From assembly GCA_965153455.1 (NCBI GenBank), contig OZ234493.1, positions 2,666,001 to 2,730,000 on the forward strand: DNA of 64,000 bases. Reading direction: 5' to 3'. Under the pieces are notes generated by a model. That model searched no databases, was not told the origin of the DNA, and saw only the letters and a list, made by a program, of their open reading frames with translations. A program made the position numbers and the translations under genes. Positions within the stretch are counted from its first letter, which is position 1; each line of letters opens with the position of its first letter. The DNA comes from Sphagnum compactum. Taxonomy: Eukaryota > Bryophyta > Sphagnopsida > Sphagnales. Of the stretch, positions 21,763-34,000 are shown in pieces.

Positions 21763-23700
21763 ATTTAAAATTTAAGCTAGTTGTAATTTAGAATGTATTT
21801 GGTTGAACTATTTATTATCTCCTTAAATGGTGCACATTGAATGTTTTCATACATGATGCACATAAAGGCAAAGTTGAATGGACCAAAATGTGACAAGGAA
21901 AAACATATATTTAAATACATTTTCTTTGTATTTTTTATTCATGAATTTAATAAGGGATAATAATGTAACTCCAATTCAATCATGTAATCCATCTCTATGA
22001 TTTGCGTGAAAGTTCAATATCTTGCATTAATGAGTCAAAGATAAATACATTTGCACATAGGTGTTGTCTAAATTATTCACAAATTTCATAAGTTGATGTC
22101 CGTGTCAAGATTATATAAAATAACACATAATAAAGTTAAAATATAATATATTTGAAAATATGTTTGGGTAATGTTTTTAAGGTCACTAGCACCTCAAATA
22201 TTAAAAGTCTATTTATGATTTATTATGTTTATATTCTATTGTCTATTGTCAAAAAATGCCCATGCAAGTTGCTATTCCACCAAAAATAGAGGATTTTAAA
22301 TATCAATGTTTGAAAAATAATAATAAAGAGGGGGTCGAAAGGTGTCTTTTTGAATTTGTCTTTTCAAAAAAAAATCAACACCATAGTCATAATTAGATTT
22401 CTAATACCTTTTGTACCAATTTGCATCCCACTTCTCTTTGATTCACTTTTATAAAACTTGTCTCCAATCCACCCAACATTCCATTCAAGTTCCACTAGAA
22501 ATGGGCAACTCCACCAAAGTGGAAGTGCTTGGGAAAAACCCCACTAATATTCCACTATGCACAAACCCATTCCATTGAAATCCACTCTTGTCCACTTGCG
22601 AACCAACATATTCACTATTAATACCAAAATATTACTTACAATAATATGTATAATGGATTCCAATGAAATTTAAAATAGTTCATTGACTTTAGCTTAGTCC
22701 ATTACTATTGCATTAATGTTTGGTGGAACGTAGGGAAATGTAGTGAACTTTGGTTTAGTGGATTCTAGCTAGTGAATATTTATTATCTAGCGGGTACAAC
22801 ATAGTGTACAAAGGGATGTGGACTTCAACATATGCGTCAAACCTAGCTAATGGTTTTGGATCAACTAGTGATCAATCCCCAATTTAATCATATTTGGAGT
22901 TCTCCAATAGTGATCATCAGCATTTCAATTCCACTAGAATAATTCATTAGTAGAATTCATATGTGCATGGACCAATATTGACTACCTAACATATGTACAC
23001 TAAGAGATATAAACTAAAATGGTGTGCAATGGAAATGCAATCGCATTGATTTGAGACATTTTATTCCTTTGCAACTAAAGTTCACATCTTGAACATGGAT
23101 GAAAAACGCAACACATTCTTTCTAGCAATGTTATATTAGTACCTAATAACTATGTCATGCACTTATTCATCAAAACATTATAGCATAAATTTTTAACCTC
23201 TATGCGATAGTGGTAGACAAAGTAATGGTGTAGGCATATGAACAACCATCCATAGGATCACCAAAACAATTGGTGGTGGAATATGCCACTGCTAGGTGGA
23301 AGATTTGTCAGTGGGTGTAGTGGAATCTTAGTGGCCAAGGCACAAGAATAATTTGTTTTTTACAGTTAAATTTTGGTTTTTTTCTTTCCCTTCAATCAAT
23401 GTTTCCATGAGGCCCAATGGAATTAACCCATGTGATTTATTGGGCCCACATTGCATGTTTTAAGCAAAAGTTGGACCAAGATATTCTCAATTGTTGTGCA
23501 TGCAATTCACACTCCATTATGGATTTTGCACCCCCTTAATTAATATTTTGATCATTTGTTATTTGTTGTTTGATTTTAAAGTGTTGAAAGCCGGTTATGT
23601 GCATTTCACAACTTCCAATGTAATCCAAATGCATGGAATACACATTAGTGTTGTGCATGTAAATGGTTTGAGATTTACACTCCATGTAAATGTGGGGTAA
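21763..23700. other. 3' flank of the duplication, then unassigned AT-rich DNA
   Basis: About 21763-22340 still aligns with 41140-41700 downstream of copy B (for example 'ATGAGTCAAAGATAAATA', 'CACCTCAAA(t/c)ATTAAAAGTC(t/a)ATTTATG'), marking the right end of the duplicated unit. From 22440 to 22780 there are repeated TTCCACTA-GAAA and CCATTCCA words, also seen at 50480-50700, so this is a dispersed degenerate repeat. No gene is recognised. Confidence 0.5.
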
Positions 23701-24289
23701 ATACATTTCAAGGTATTAGAACTGACGTCATTAAGCAAATAAACACAAACTACGCACCTTTTTCAATTGGGGTTCATTGCATGGTTCATAAATGTAATCT
23801 TGCATTCAAGACATTGTTTACCTCGGGAATAATTAATAGCATTGAAGGTTTGCTACAGAACTGCCATGCATATTTTGTTCACAACCCAAAGAGGCACATT
23901 GACATGATGGAAACAAAAGGGCTTAAAATGCTCAAAACGCTAGTAGAAAACCCCCCTTTTTCAACCAAAAGTTTTCAACTACATGACATTTGCAACTATG
24001 TTTCAAGTAGATTTTTAAAAATTTTTAAAATAGAAATATGGCAATTACCAATTAAGTTGATTCGTTTACTATATTAGTATGTCGTTGAAAGCATTTTTCA
24101 ACTGTGTGGTCATTTGTCGAATATTCTTGGCATCTAAAGTTCTTTAATTGGCGCATAGTCAAGACATTGACTAATGTTCAACTATTTTGGATGATAAAAT
24201 GTACTAAAGGATGGATGAAATATAGTCTTGTTTGCAACTATCTCTTTCAACTAGGTTAAACAATTAATAGGCAATTTTAATTTTATACA

Positions 24290-26400
24290 TGTAATATTAT
24301 AATATTTATTTAAAATCATGATAACATTAAACTACGTGTAAAATATTTTTTATAAATGAATGGTTTTTTTTGTGCATATAAATATTAAACTTTAATTTCA
24401 AAATAAAGTTTAATTTTTTAAAAAATGTTAGTACTAATGTTTATGTTCAATACACATGTAATTTATTATTTTTATGTAAATCATTACAACATATCAAGTA
24501 ATGATATATAATTAATAATATTGTGCGACTATAATGTTTATTCATTTTTATACACATGATATCTTAATATTTGTTTAAAATTATGATAAAAACTCATTAA
24601 ACATTAATGTACCCTATGTCACTAGCCCAAGTTTGAATGCATTCAACTGAATTTTCCTTCCAAATCCCTTTTTACAATTTGTTTGAATTTCCAACAACAA
24701 TACGTACCCACCAAAAATTCAATAATAATGTTCAAATTTTAGGTCTCAAAATTACGAAATCAACTTTATTAAATCGAACTTGGTGAGGGCTTTCAAACAA
24801 TACCAAGAACGCCCCCAAGTTCCAATATAGTTTTCAATTTTGGTCTTTCAAAAAATTCAATGAAAAAATGGTTCAATACTCAATAAATTCCACACTGTAG
24901 TTCCAAACATTTAAAACCAAGTCATTGCACCCTTATTCATTGAAAAGTTTTTGATGACAAGTTCCATAACATAACCTAAGACATTGTGGTTTGGGAAATA
25001 TCATTATGACAAAACAAAACAAACTACCTTCCTTCATGGATAAATAAGGTAACATGTGTTGTTGGCCCCAAATGTGAACACACTCAATTCATTTTCCCTT
25101 GTAAACCCAATTTGTTCTAATTTGTTTGAATTTTTAACAACAAAACTAATTCAAAATTCAATATCTTCCACACCTTAAATATGAAAATTATGAAATAAAT
25201 TTCATTAAATCTAACTTAGCGATTATTTTCCACTAAATACACCTTTGGATTCCAGTAAATTTTTTATTTTTGATGTTTATTAAGAAAATGGTTCAGTATT
25301 CAATAACCTTTGCGTTGTAACTACAAAACATTTCAACCCAAGTCAGCGCACCCCTATTCATTGTTAGGTTTTCAAAGATATCAATAGCATTATATGAAGT
25401 AATTTGGTTTAGGAAATATCAACAAGATAGAATAAAACAAAACAAATTATCTACCTTCATTAATAGATTAAATTATGTGTAAATTATCTTTGTATAAAAT
25501 GAATGGTTATGTATGATGCAAATATTTTTTGTGCACACAAATAATAAAATTTTATTGAAGGAAATTGAATGAAATTTTGAAATATAAATTTGTAATAATG
25601 TGCATGTTCAATACACCTAATTATTATTTATATGTAAATTGGATTTTAGTTTACAACATATCAAATAATGATACATAATTAATATTTTTTGTGGAAATTT
25701 AATGTTTATTAATCTTTATAGACATGATATCTCAATAGTTTCTTTAAATTGCAATAAAAATTCATTAAACATTAAATTACATGTAAATTCCATTTGTGGA
25801 AATGAATGCTTATGTATGATGCAATTTGTTTTTGTGCATATAAATATTAAAATTTAATTTCAAAATAAAATTTAAGCAAATTTTGAAATATGAATTTGTA
25901 ATAATGTAAGTTCAATATATGTAATTTATTATTTCTGTGTAAATCAAATGTTAATCTACAACAAATCAAGTAATGATACATAATTCATAACTTTTTGGAA
26001 CTTTAATGTTTATTCATTTTTATATGTGTGATGTCTTAATATATATTTTAAATTACAATAAAGATTCATTAATTATTAAGGTAAACAAATGTTTTTTGTA
26101 TCCATGAATGATTACATGTATGAAGAATTTTTTTGTGCATGTAAATATTACACTTTAATTTGAAAATAAAATTTAAAGAAATTCTGAAATATAAGTCAAC
26201 TTAATATGTGTATGTTCAATACATGCATAATTTATAATTTCTATGTAAATTCAATTTTAATTTTCAACATATCAAGTAAGGATATTTAGTGTGTAATTTA
26301 TTATTTCCATGTAGATTCAATTTTAATTTACAGCATATCATGTAATGATACATAATTAATAACTTTCAAAATTTTAATTTTAATTTTAATTTTTGCTATT
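24290..26400. repeat. Compound tandem repeats inside the CACTA-like element (A-B-B-A-A-A)
   Basis: Unit A is about 305 bp. Recurring phrases are 'CATTAAA.TA(c/t).TGTAAA', 'AATGAATG.TTATGTATGATGCAA', 'TGTGCATATAAATATTAAA.TTTAATTTCAAAATAAA' (split over the unit), 'AACATATCAAGTAATGATACATAATTAATA' and 'TTTAATGTTTATTCATTTTTAT'. It starts near 24300, 25464, 25768 and 26072 (last copy partial). Unit B is about 425 bp and starts near 24620 and 25045 ('CACTCAATT.ATTTTCCCTTGTAAACCC' type), lying between the first and second A units. The regular 304-bp spacing of the last three A units is clear. Confidence 0.7.
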
Positions 26401-27719
26401 AGTTCCAATAAGTTTTTCATCTATTAAATTTATTTATTTATTTATTTATGATTCAACTATAATAATTTTTAGAATAATTAGTAAATATATTTAATAAATT
26501 ATCATGTAATTTCAAATATTATTTTATTTAACACTATGATACTATAATTTTTTTTTTCATATTTAATATTTATTATACTAAGTCATTTAATAGTTCCAAC
26601 AAGTTAGATAAAAATATGAAAAAAAATAGTTAAATAACTAGCCTAACCTAATTACTAGTTACAATATTATTAATATTAATATTATAATTGTAGTCAATTA
26701 TTAATTATCACAACATTATAATGATTATTGTAACTAAAATATCATATAAAATCTATTATTGAATAATATATTTGAGTTAATTCTTTGTTTTATTAAATGT
26801 TAAAAAGAATTTATAATGAATTTTGAACTAAAAAATTCAGTGATAATTAATTACTTAATAAATAAATACATTTAATTTTCTGATTTTTCAAAAAAAAACT
26901 AATAACCATATTATTTAATAAATGATGATAATATGTTTAATTGTTTAATTATACAACTATATAGTTAAAAATAGTTGATGAATAATTACTTCAAGTAATT
27001 AAGGTAAGTAGCTAGACCTAGGCTAGATAGATTATTAGTTTAGGTCTAGGCCTAATTAAGTTTAGACTAGCTTGTACAATTAGATTACAACTATTTGAGT
27101 TGCAATTAAGTTGTAACTAGGTTGCAACTAGGGTAGACATCAAATGGTACTCTATCATCAAACATTTTGAAGTTTCCCTTCATTTTAACACCAAATTGAA
27201 CATTTTTTATGTCATTGGAAGCACAAAACAGAAAGTTACAAATGATCTTAGAACCTCAAAAGCAAAAGAACAAAATAGAGAATGCAAAAAAAGAAAGATT
27301 GATATTTTGTTTCAAATTTTGTCTCTAGACCCCCTTTATTTCTAGTAACTATATCTTGTTCATTTCTCATTCATTCTGAACGATTTTAAAAGATACAAAT
27401 GCGCTATCTCAAAATCTATAAGACTTGTTGAAAGTGAAAAATAAAAAAAACAATAATTGAAAAGTTGAAGCTTCAAAATCATTCTGAACACTTATGAAAA
27501 AATCCAAAGCACAACCCCCTTCACTTTGAAATGACATATCTTACTCATTTTCAATTAGATTACAACGTTTTTTACATATTTGGATACGCCAAGTGGAGGA
27601 TTACAAAATTGTTTTAAATTTCAAAAGGAACAGACCATGGACAAGAGAGTTATAATGATCCAATATCGTTAAGTGTTTGGTGATAGGTGTGTTTTCCCTA
27701 GGTTACAACTAAAACTTTT

Positions 27720-27849
27720 ATCCCATATTGTTTCATTTCCATTCCATGAATCCAAACTATATAAAGGAATGCACTAGGATTATTGGAGAACACAATAAAC
27801 ATGAAAATCTAATAGCCATTTGGGATGAGCCAATAAAACAGGTTCAACC
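27720..27849 (+). promoter_or_regulatory. USE/TATA-like module plus conserved core (copy b)
   Basis: ATCCCATATTG (27720-27730) is followed after 29 bp by TATAAA (27760-27765) and then by the conserved core GCCATTTGGGATGAGCCAAT at 27815-27834 and a GGTTCAACC at 27841-27849. Spacing and order match copies at 9764 and 46312. It lies near the right end of the CACTA-like element. Confidence 0.4.
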
Positions 27850-28676
27850 TTAAAAGTTAAACCAAATGAAATAGGACTTCATTTATTAATTGCCATGTGG
27901 TTTAGGTCTAGGCCTAACATAGGTGCCTAAATCTAGCCCTACTTTAAGCCTAGATTAAATGGCCTATGTTTAAGTTTAACCTATGTGCTTAAGTTTAGAG
28001 CTAACATATTCTTAGGCACCAAGTGCCTAAACTTTTGATGTAGATGTGCCATGTGTCATTTAACTATGCGTTGACCCCACATTTTATGAATGTGCCACAT
28101 GTTAACATTGTTAGTGTGCCACGTGTCACCAAACCACTGGCCAAATGTTCAATTTACATAGCTGCAACATAGTCAAAATGTTCAATTTACATAATTGCAA
28201 CCTAGTTGAAAGTGTAATTATATTTTTAGTTGATGTCATGCTTAGTTAGCAGATGAAGTTCATCCATTAGTTGAATGCAATTGACAACATCCCTCGACTA
28301 TATTGGTAGAACAATTTTCAACTAAATTGGTAAAAAGTGGCACATAGTGGCTATTGTTGTGGTGTTGACATGTGGCATACACTTTCCACTATAATTTCAC
28401 TCTTGACTTGTACTTTTCAACATTATTGGTTAGTAATTGCAAAAAATATTTCCTAGTTGTAAGAAATAAATTGCAACTATATGTGTAGTTTTCGACTTGA
28501 TTTATAGTTGAATAGTAGTTGAAAACATAGTTGCAAAAGGGGGGTGTTTTTTACTAGTGAAATCGTTAAAACGCCCTAGATATCTCTCATGGGTCCTCTA
28601 AGGAACATTTTGTTAAAATTCAAACCAATTCTGGCCAAGATTTCTATGGATAGCAACAACAACAAGCTGCGAAGGT

Positions 28677-29332
28677 AACTTTTTGCCTTAAACTTCTATA
28701 TGTTTCTTGCATTGTATGTTATTTGTTGTAATGTTTTTGCATTTTCTAATTGATGGTTTGGTTGCATTTGCAAACTAATTTGACCTTACTACATGTTGGG
28801 AATGTGTTACATCATACTTTTGTTGGAAAACATTGATTCTCTTGTGCAATTTACATAGTAGGATGATGTTTTCATATGTGATTTGGTGACTATAGTAAAA
28901 GTTTGCCAGGGTAGCTCTATTTTTGATACAATAATGGCAGTTCTTCATTTTCTAGTGATGAATTTTGGGCATTTAAAGGTTTGTTGGATTAAAGCCATGA
29001 CCACATCCACATGAAGTGGGTGGCAGAATTGAATGACTCTAGTGAACATTGTGCCTTCATTGTGAATGATGATAAACTTTGGGCCATCCACAATGATCCA
29101 ATATTGAATGTTAGGATAGTTGTGACTAAGGATTCTTTTCAAAGTCTAATTTCACAAGTGCAGTCAAAGTGTTCATGTCAGTTTCTAACCTTATTTTCTT
29201 TTTGATTCATCTTGATGTGTTTTGACTTAAGGGTTTTGTTTTCTTTGAAACATAAATTTTAGTTTGGGACTTTGTTTTCTTTCAATCTATGTTGCAACTT
29301 TCCTTTTTTAATATGTCTTTGTTGGTTTGTGG
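28677..29332. other. Probable intron or decayed part of the old hAT-like gene
   Basis: This lies between the GT donor after block 2 of the hAT-like pseudogene and the hAT-A insertion. A plus-strand open piece at 29011-29205 (MKWVAELNDSSEHCAFIVND...) may be decayed coding sequence but carries no motif I can name. TTTTCTAGTG at 28950-28959 resembles a CACTA terminus without a partner. Confidence 0.35.
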
Positions 29333-29471
29333 GTGCATCTCATAGTAGTGACATACGAAATACGCGTATTTTTCAAAGGTGCTCAAAAATAAGTATTTTC
29401 AAGTATTTTAAAATTTGAAAATGTGAATACATGAAATACGTGAATACGATGAGCAAAATGCTGTTCCCGCT

Positions 29472-31412
29472 CTAATCGTCGTTTGGCTCTTCTTCTTCCA
29501 TCCAACTAACCATCTCTTCCTCAAACTCAATGCTGTTCACTTTATGTGCTAGGCGCAGGTCCGAGAAGACATGCACTAGATCCTGAGCTCTTTGCGAGGT
29601 CAACCTATTTCGCTTTTTCGAATGGATGAAATCGTAAGTGCTGCAGTTGCGTTCGCACGCTGAGGCTGCAGAACATTGGCTGAGGACCGTCACGCCTACT
29701 GTCTGAAGCTTTGGAACTTGCTGACCCCACTGCTGCCAAAATTTCCACCCGGGCATCGCTCTCATGGCCGTTTGAATGTCGGGTCTGCCAAACAAACCTT
29801 CCTGGTTTCTAAACTGCGCCAATTGCTGCAGGACTTTTGCTTGATCGTCTACATTTGGGACGAGCTTCTCTAGGATGTTCAAAAACCCTTGCATCACTTC
29901 CGCATTCTGGTCCTGTCCATATTCTGCTGACTGGAACTCCGACTCCAGAACAAACCCAGCCGAGTGCATATCTGAATGCAAGTATTCCCAGCACTTGCGC
30001 CAAAGCCAGCTGATCTGCTCATACTTGACAGCAGAAAGCTTCACCCCCGGATGCTGCTCGCTGGTTCCCTCCTTGAGCGCCCCCAGCTCCTCACCAATCA
30101 AGAACATGGCATAGTAAACCTTTCCCACAACTGGAACACCCTTGTCACACTGGCGCAAAAGGCAGACTATCGATTCTGAAACAGCCAACAACTCCTTCAC
30201 ACCCTTCCAAAACGCAGCGGAAGTCAGGATGTCGTGCACCTCCTCTCCCTCCATCTCATGTGACGACTTCTGGTTCCACTCCCCCCAAGCGTCGCTGACC
30301 ACAAGCTGCTGCAGTGATGCCTTCACCTCATGCATGCGCTGTAGCATGATGAAGTTGGTGGCAAATCTGGTCTCCCCTGGTTTCAAGAGCTCTAGCTTGG
30401 ACAGGCTCCTAAAGAGAGCTAGACTCTTATGATGGTTTGTGATGAACTTCAGCGCTGTTCTTGCCTTGGCTATGACGGAGGAGACCCAATCCAGCTTGCC
30501 CATGTCCTCGAGCAACAGATCTAGGCAGTGCGGGGTGCAAGGAGTAAATGTGATATGGGGAAAGTGGACCTCTAGCTTGCGACCTGCAGCCTTGCAAACT
30601 GCTGCACTGTCCATGCACACCTGGACCACAATCTCTACCCCCACATCCTCGATTGCCTTGCCAACAACCTGCGCAATGAAGTCTGCATCCTTGGTATCCC
30701 CACTTGTGTCTACACTCTCAAGAAACTTCTCGCCCTTGGGTGTGACCATCAGAAGATTGAGAAGAGGCCTATTCTGAGTGTCTGACCACCCATCGCTGGT
30801 TATGGTTGCCTTGCTGCTCCGCGCTGACGCCATAAATGATTTGAGTTCTACTGCCACTGATACCTTTTCCTTGTCTAGCAGGGTGGTACGAAGAGATATA
30901 AGACTCGGCAACTTGTAGTTCTCGCCAAAATCAGCAGTAGCTTCAACGGCTGCCTTGAAATGAGGGTCATTGATCAGGCGGAAAGAAAGACCATTGCCAT
31001 AAAAGGCACGACCCCACAGAGCATCTACTTTAGACTTATCTTGCTTTCCAAAGGCAACTTTGAGAATGCTCTGCTTTTTGGTGGGGCCTTGCGGGAGAGC
31101 AGCTACAGCCTCATCCAGATCTTGCACCTTCCGTTTTTGCGTTTCCTGTTCTCTTTTCGCCTGATCAATATCTTGAAGCTGTTTTTTGAGGGCTTGGGGG
31201 CATTTGGTGCACTTCTTGACTCCACAAGCCACCTGACCCAAGAAGTGGCCCCGGATTCTTGTGGCACCCCCCCAAAACACGAGCTGACAGTGCCCACACT
31301 TGACTTGAAAGTTCCCCCCCGCTTTCTTAGGTTCCTGGAGGATGGTGACCTCGGTCCACTCGGGTCCTTTCTCCTTCCCCATTCCAAAGGTCGCCCTGCT
31401 CAATTGTAGCAT
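29472..31412 (-). CDS. hAT-A transposase, intact 646-residue ORF
   Basis: An uninterrupted single-exon frame from ATG 31412 to TAG 29472. A second ATG at residue 11 (MGKEKG) is an alternative start. A BED-like zinc finger lies at about residues 35-72 (C39-x2-C42, H56, C63, with extra C68 and C71). A coiled, basic linker follows (KKQLQDIDQAKREQETQKRK, about 76-95). The DUF659-like/RNase-H-like core spans about 190-330, with 'TSDGWSDT' (first catalytic Asp), 'VCMDSAAVCK' (second Asp) and 'CTPHCLDLLLEDM'. The C-terminus carries the hAT dimerisation block 'SAASACERNCSTYDFIHSKKRNRLT' and an acidic tail. It would bind the element's ends and catalyse cut-and-paste movement in the nucleus. Family members of 600-800 residues are usual. 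Its start lies 3.3 kb from the 5' terminus because of the captured DNA, so where its promoter lies is unclear. Confidence 0.92.
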   Translation of the reverse strand: MLQLSRATFGMGKEKGPEWTEVTILQEPKKAGGNFQVKCGHCQLVFWGGATRIRGHFLGQVACGVKKCTKCPQALKKQLQDIDQAKREQETQKRKVQDLDEAVAALPQGPTKKQSILKVAFGKQDKSKVDALWGRAFYGNGLSFRLINDPHFKAAVEATADFGENYKLPSLISLRTTLLDKEKVSVAVELKSFMASARSSKATITSDGWSDTQNRPLLNLLMVTPKGEKFLESVDTSGDTKDADFIAQVVGKAIEDVGVEIVVQVCMDSAAVCKAAGRKLEVHFPHITFTPCTPHCLDLLLEDMGKLDWVSSVIAKARTALKFITNHHKSLALFRSLSKLELLKPGETRFATNFIMLQRMHEVKASLQQLVVSDAWGEWNQKSSHEMEGEEVHDILTSAAFWKGVKELLAVSESIVCLLRQCDKGVPVVGKVYYAMFLIGEELGALKEGTSEQHPGVKLSAVKYEQISWLWRKCWEYLHSDMHSAGFVLESEFQSAEYGQDQNAEVMQGFLNILEKLVPNVDDQAKVLQQLAQFRNQEGLFGRPDIQTAMRAMPGWKFWQQWGQQVPKLQTVGVTVLSQCSAASACERNCSTYDFIHSKKRNRLTSQRAQDLVHVFSDLRLAHKVNSIEFEEEMVSWMEEEEPNDD

Positions 31413-33186
31413 GAAAGAAAGTTGAAGTTATTACTTAGTATCAGATCCAGACTTGCAAGTTGCAACAGTCTGATTCCGAATGCTGTCAGTGTCATGGCTG
31501 AGCCATCCGAGTCATGGCCAATCAAAAGATGGCCAATCTTTCTTAAGAGACTCTGATTAGTGCCAAAGAGAATGTCTTATCAGGAGGGGAAGGAGAGAGA
31601 GACAGAGATAGAGAGTGACAGAGAGCAGGAAGAATCAAACTAGCTCTTCTTCCAAGAGGGTATGCTTTAGTGCTTCATAGCACATGAAGGAGAGACCTGC
31701 TGCTGGCATGAGCTTAAGGCAACTGGGGCCTAAACCTCTATACAAACCCTTCAAGCCTCGCTCTTTTGCAATTCCCCTAAGTGCATTTAATGTGCCTTTA
31801 TACACTACCCTCCCCTTCAATGCCCCTACCTGCACAAAAGAATCAAACCCCAAAGTTTCAGCATAATGTCTCTTAGGTGGAAGGTGATAACCCCAAATTG
31901 TTTTCTAGTTTTCCAACCTGAGCAGTTCTCTGTTCTTTGCACCTTCCAGAAGGTCCTATAAAAGACTCATCCACTCCTTGGCTTGTTTTCTCTCTAGGGA
32001 ACAGATGTTCAAAGGACATGACTTCCTGTTTGAGTTTCAATTTTGAGGTACTAACCCATACAGATCACATTTTCAGAGCTTTGCTTTGATCCCCAAAACT
32101 GTTCCATGAATTTTGCTTGGTTGTAATAAACAAGCTAGGCCTTGAATCGAAGCACCATCCATGAAACAAATCACGCTAGAAACAAGGTTCATTCAAACAT
32201 ACACATGTGGAAAGGGATTAGGGTTCTAAGGTTGATGAAGCAATACATGTTCACAGGGTGGATATGGATGACTCCAAAATGCTTGAGATCTTAGGTTATA
32301 AAAAATCTTTGATGAAATTGATGTGACACACATGATTTGTTGAGGCTGTAGTAGAGTCTAATTGTGGAAGATGGGGTCAGTGTAGAGATCTTGACCTGCA
32401 TGTGCTTGCGCGCCACTTCTAGAGGAAATGTGCTCGTGCTGGCTATTGCTCCAGCAAGCGAGCCAATCAGCAATGTCTGTATGTTCCCAACCCTGTCTGT
32501 CTTACTGCATCTCTTGTAAAGAGAACGTAATGAACCATACACAAAATAGTTGACACCAGCATACGGGGTCACCCCAATGACACTTGGAGCAAGGCCTCGA
32601 TAAAGCTCCAAAACACCTTCTTCAGATACTATCCTCCAAAGAGCATGCAAAATGCCTCGATACTCATCAGGCTGATTGATCACAAAACCAAAAGAGATTT
32701 CAGTTCAATTTCCTTCCATGAGAAATTGTGTTTGTTGAACCCTTTAAGACTTCTTCAAGCAACATGTTTTTCTCTTTCTGCTTTTGCCTATGTTGTTCAG
32801 ATCTAAGGGTTCCATGTTTGAGGGTAACAATTCAGCACACCAATGCTGTTGAGATTTCATTGCTATATTTTATGTGTTCTAGGGATTCCATGTATAAGGT
32901 CATGGGCATCACTGAATCCCTGATGTTCTTTTGAGAGATTTAAACTTTGGGCAAGTTTTCAAACCAGCAAGTTGGAAACACTATGAATTGGAAAATACCT
33001 ACCTGAATTGTGAGGCGAGTTTTGAGAAGCTCAAGTGGGTACATACACACAGTTGATGAAATGCCCGCACAGGAGCCTGCAATTGGTGATACTGGCAGAA
33101 ATGCAAGCTTGCCTGGTGTCCCGTCCTTTGGACTCAGGTATGCCTTCACAAAATCATATGCAAAGAGCTGCAAAGAACATATTAAG

Positions 33187-33357
33187 GCACAATCTCCCAT
33201 CAGAAGCTCCACTTTTGTTCAAGAGAAAAGAAAACAAACAGAGGTACAATCTCCAATCAGAAACTCAACTTTTGTTCAGAAGAAAAACACAAACAGATCC
33301 AGTTAGGGTTAGGAAGCTCAACTTTTGTTCAGAAGGAAAACAAACAAACAGATCCAG
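33187..33357. repeat. Three-unit direct repeat of about 55 bp in captured intron
   Basis: The phrase AGAA(g/a)CTC(c)AACTTTTGTTCA followed by an AAACAAACAGA-type segment recurs near 33200, 33257 and 33315. It sits in BT1-like intron 1 between the HD-Zip fragment and exon b. No function is visible. Confidence 0.65.
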
Positions 33358-33575
33358 ATAGCTTTTGCCTGCCCAAATTAGGTCAACTAGAAATGAGAAG
33401 CCACCCCCAGTGAATCTTCATTGAGGGGAGTCAGTTTTTCATTGCCTGATTATGGTGATCTAGCATGCGGGATCACACAAGATCACACATGTTATGTGGC
33501 AAAACAAGATTCAACAAGACTGAAAAATGTGGAATACACTTCCAAAAATACCGAAGATTACTGATAGGTACATAC

Positions 33576-34000
33576 CTTGCTCTTCTGTTTTGGAACCAGA
33601 CTTCCACTTGCCGAGGTCGCAAGTTTAGTTGCTTTGCCAAGGCGCTCTTTTGCTTCTGCAGAGGGGAGCCAGCCACACAGATATCATCAGAAATAAGCAG
33701 CAGAAGAAACGGTACAGAACCGACAATGACCTAAAGGAAAAACTCTGGACAAGAATCATGAGAGCGGCAGCAGAAGAGAGTCGGACATCCTTGTTCATAC
33801 CGGGTTAAGAGTGCTATGATCTTTGAAGCTTTCTTCTAGGAGAGCTGATTGTTCTTTGGAGAGACGAAGCTTCTTCCTCGTGGTTCCTCCTCCTCCCTCG
33901 TCTTCATCATCGCTACAACCTCTGGAGCTCAGATCGCACGCTCTTTCCCGATCCAGCAGCTGTTCGAACAACTGATCGTGCTGCTGAAGATGCCAACAGC
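33576..34000 (-). pseudogene. Captured HD-Zip class II homeobox fragment, inside BT1-like intron 1
   Basis: Exon h1 (about 34000-33801) encodes '[18 protein letters not shown]', then '[26 protein letters not shown]', the acidic linker and homeodomain start of class II HD-Zip factors. A GT-AG intron (33800-33656) separates it from exon h2 (33655-33576), '[26 protein letters not shown]', which is helix 2 and recognition helix 3. The split after 'LNP' and the donor within 'RRAR' are where class II genes carry introns. The leucine zipper and everything downstream are absent, so it cannot dimerise or function. It lies wholly within the first intron (34208-33168) of the captured BT1-like gene and in the same orientation, with its own splice sites intact, so it could be spliced into a chimeric transcript. 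A separate source gene is implied. Confidence 0.9.

Larger units (their letters stand above)
23938..28560. mobile_element. CACTA-like non-autonomous element, 4.6 kb
   Basis: The left end reads CGCTAGTAGAAAACCCCCC and the right end, inverted, reads CACTAGTAAAAAACACCCCCC, a terminal inverted repeat of about 25 bp in the CACTA style. It is flanked by AAA on both sides (23935-23937, 28561-28563), fitting the 3-bp duplication of the superfamily. AAA alone is weak in AT-rich DNA, but excision in silico restores the interrupted hAT-like reading frame, which fixes both boundaries. No ORF of useful length exists inside. The interior holds a tandem structure at 24290-26400, AT-rich filler, TAGGC/GTTGCAACTA words near the right end, and a USE/TATA-like module. 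The first base pair of the left terminus (CG rather than CA) is mutated. Confidence 0.75.

Noticed and set aside
29676-31409. Several open frames antisense to the hAT-A transposase, repeated at both copies
   Set aside because: They are shadows of the GC-richer transposase codons; their conservation follows from the sense protein.
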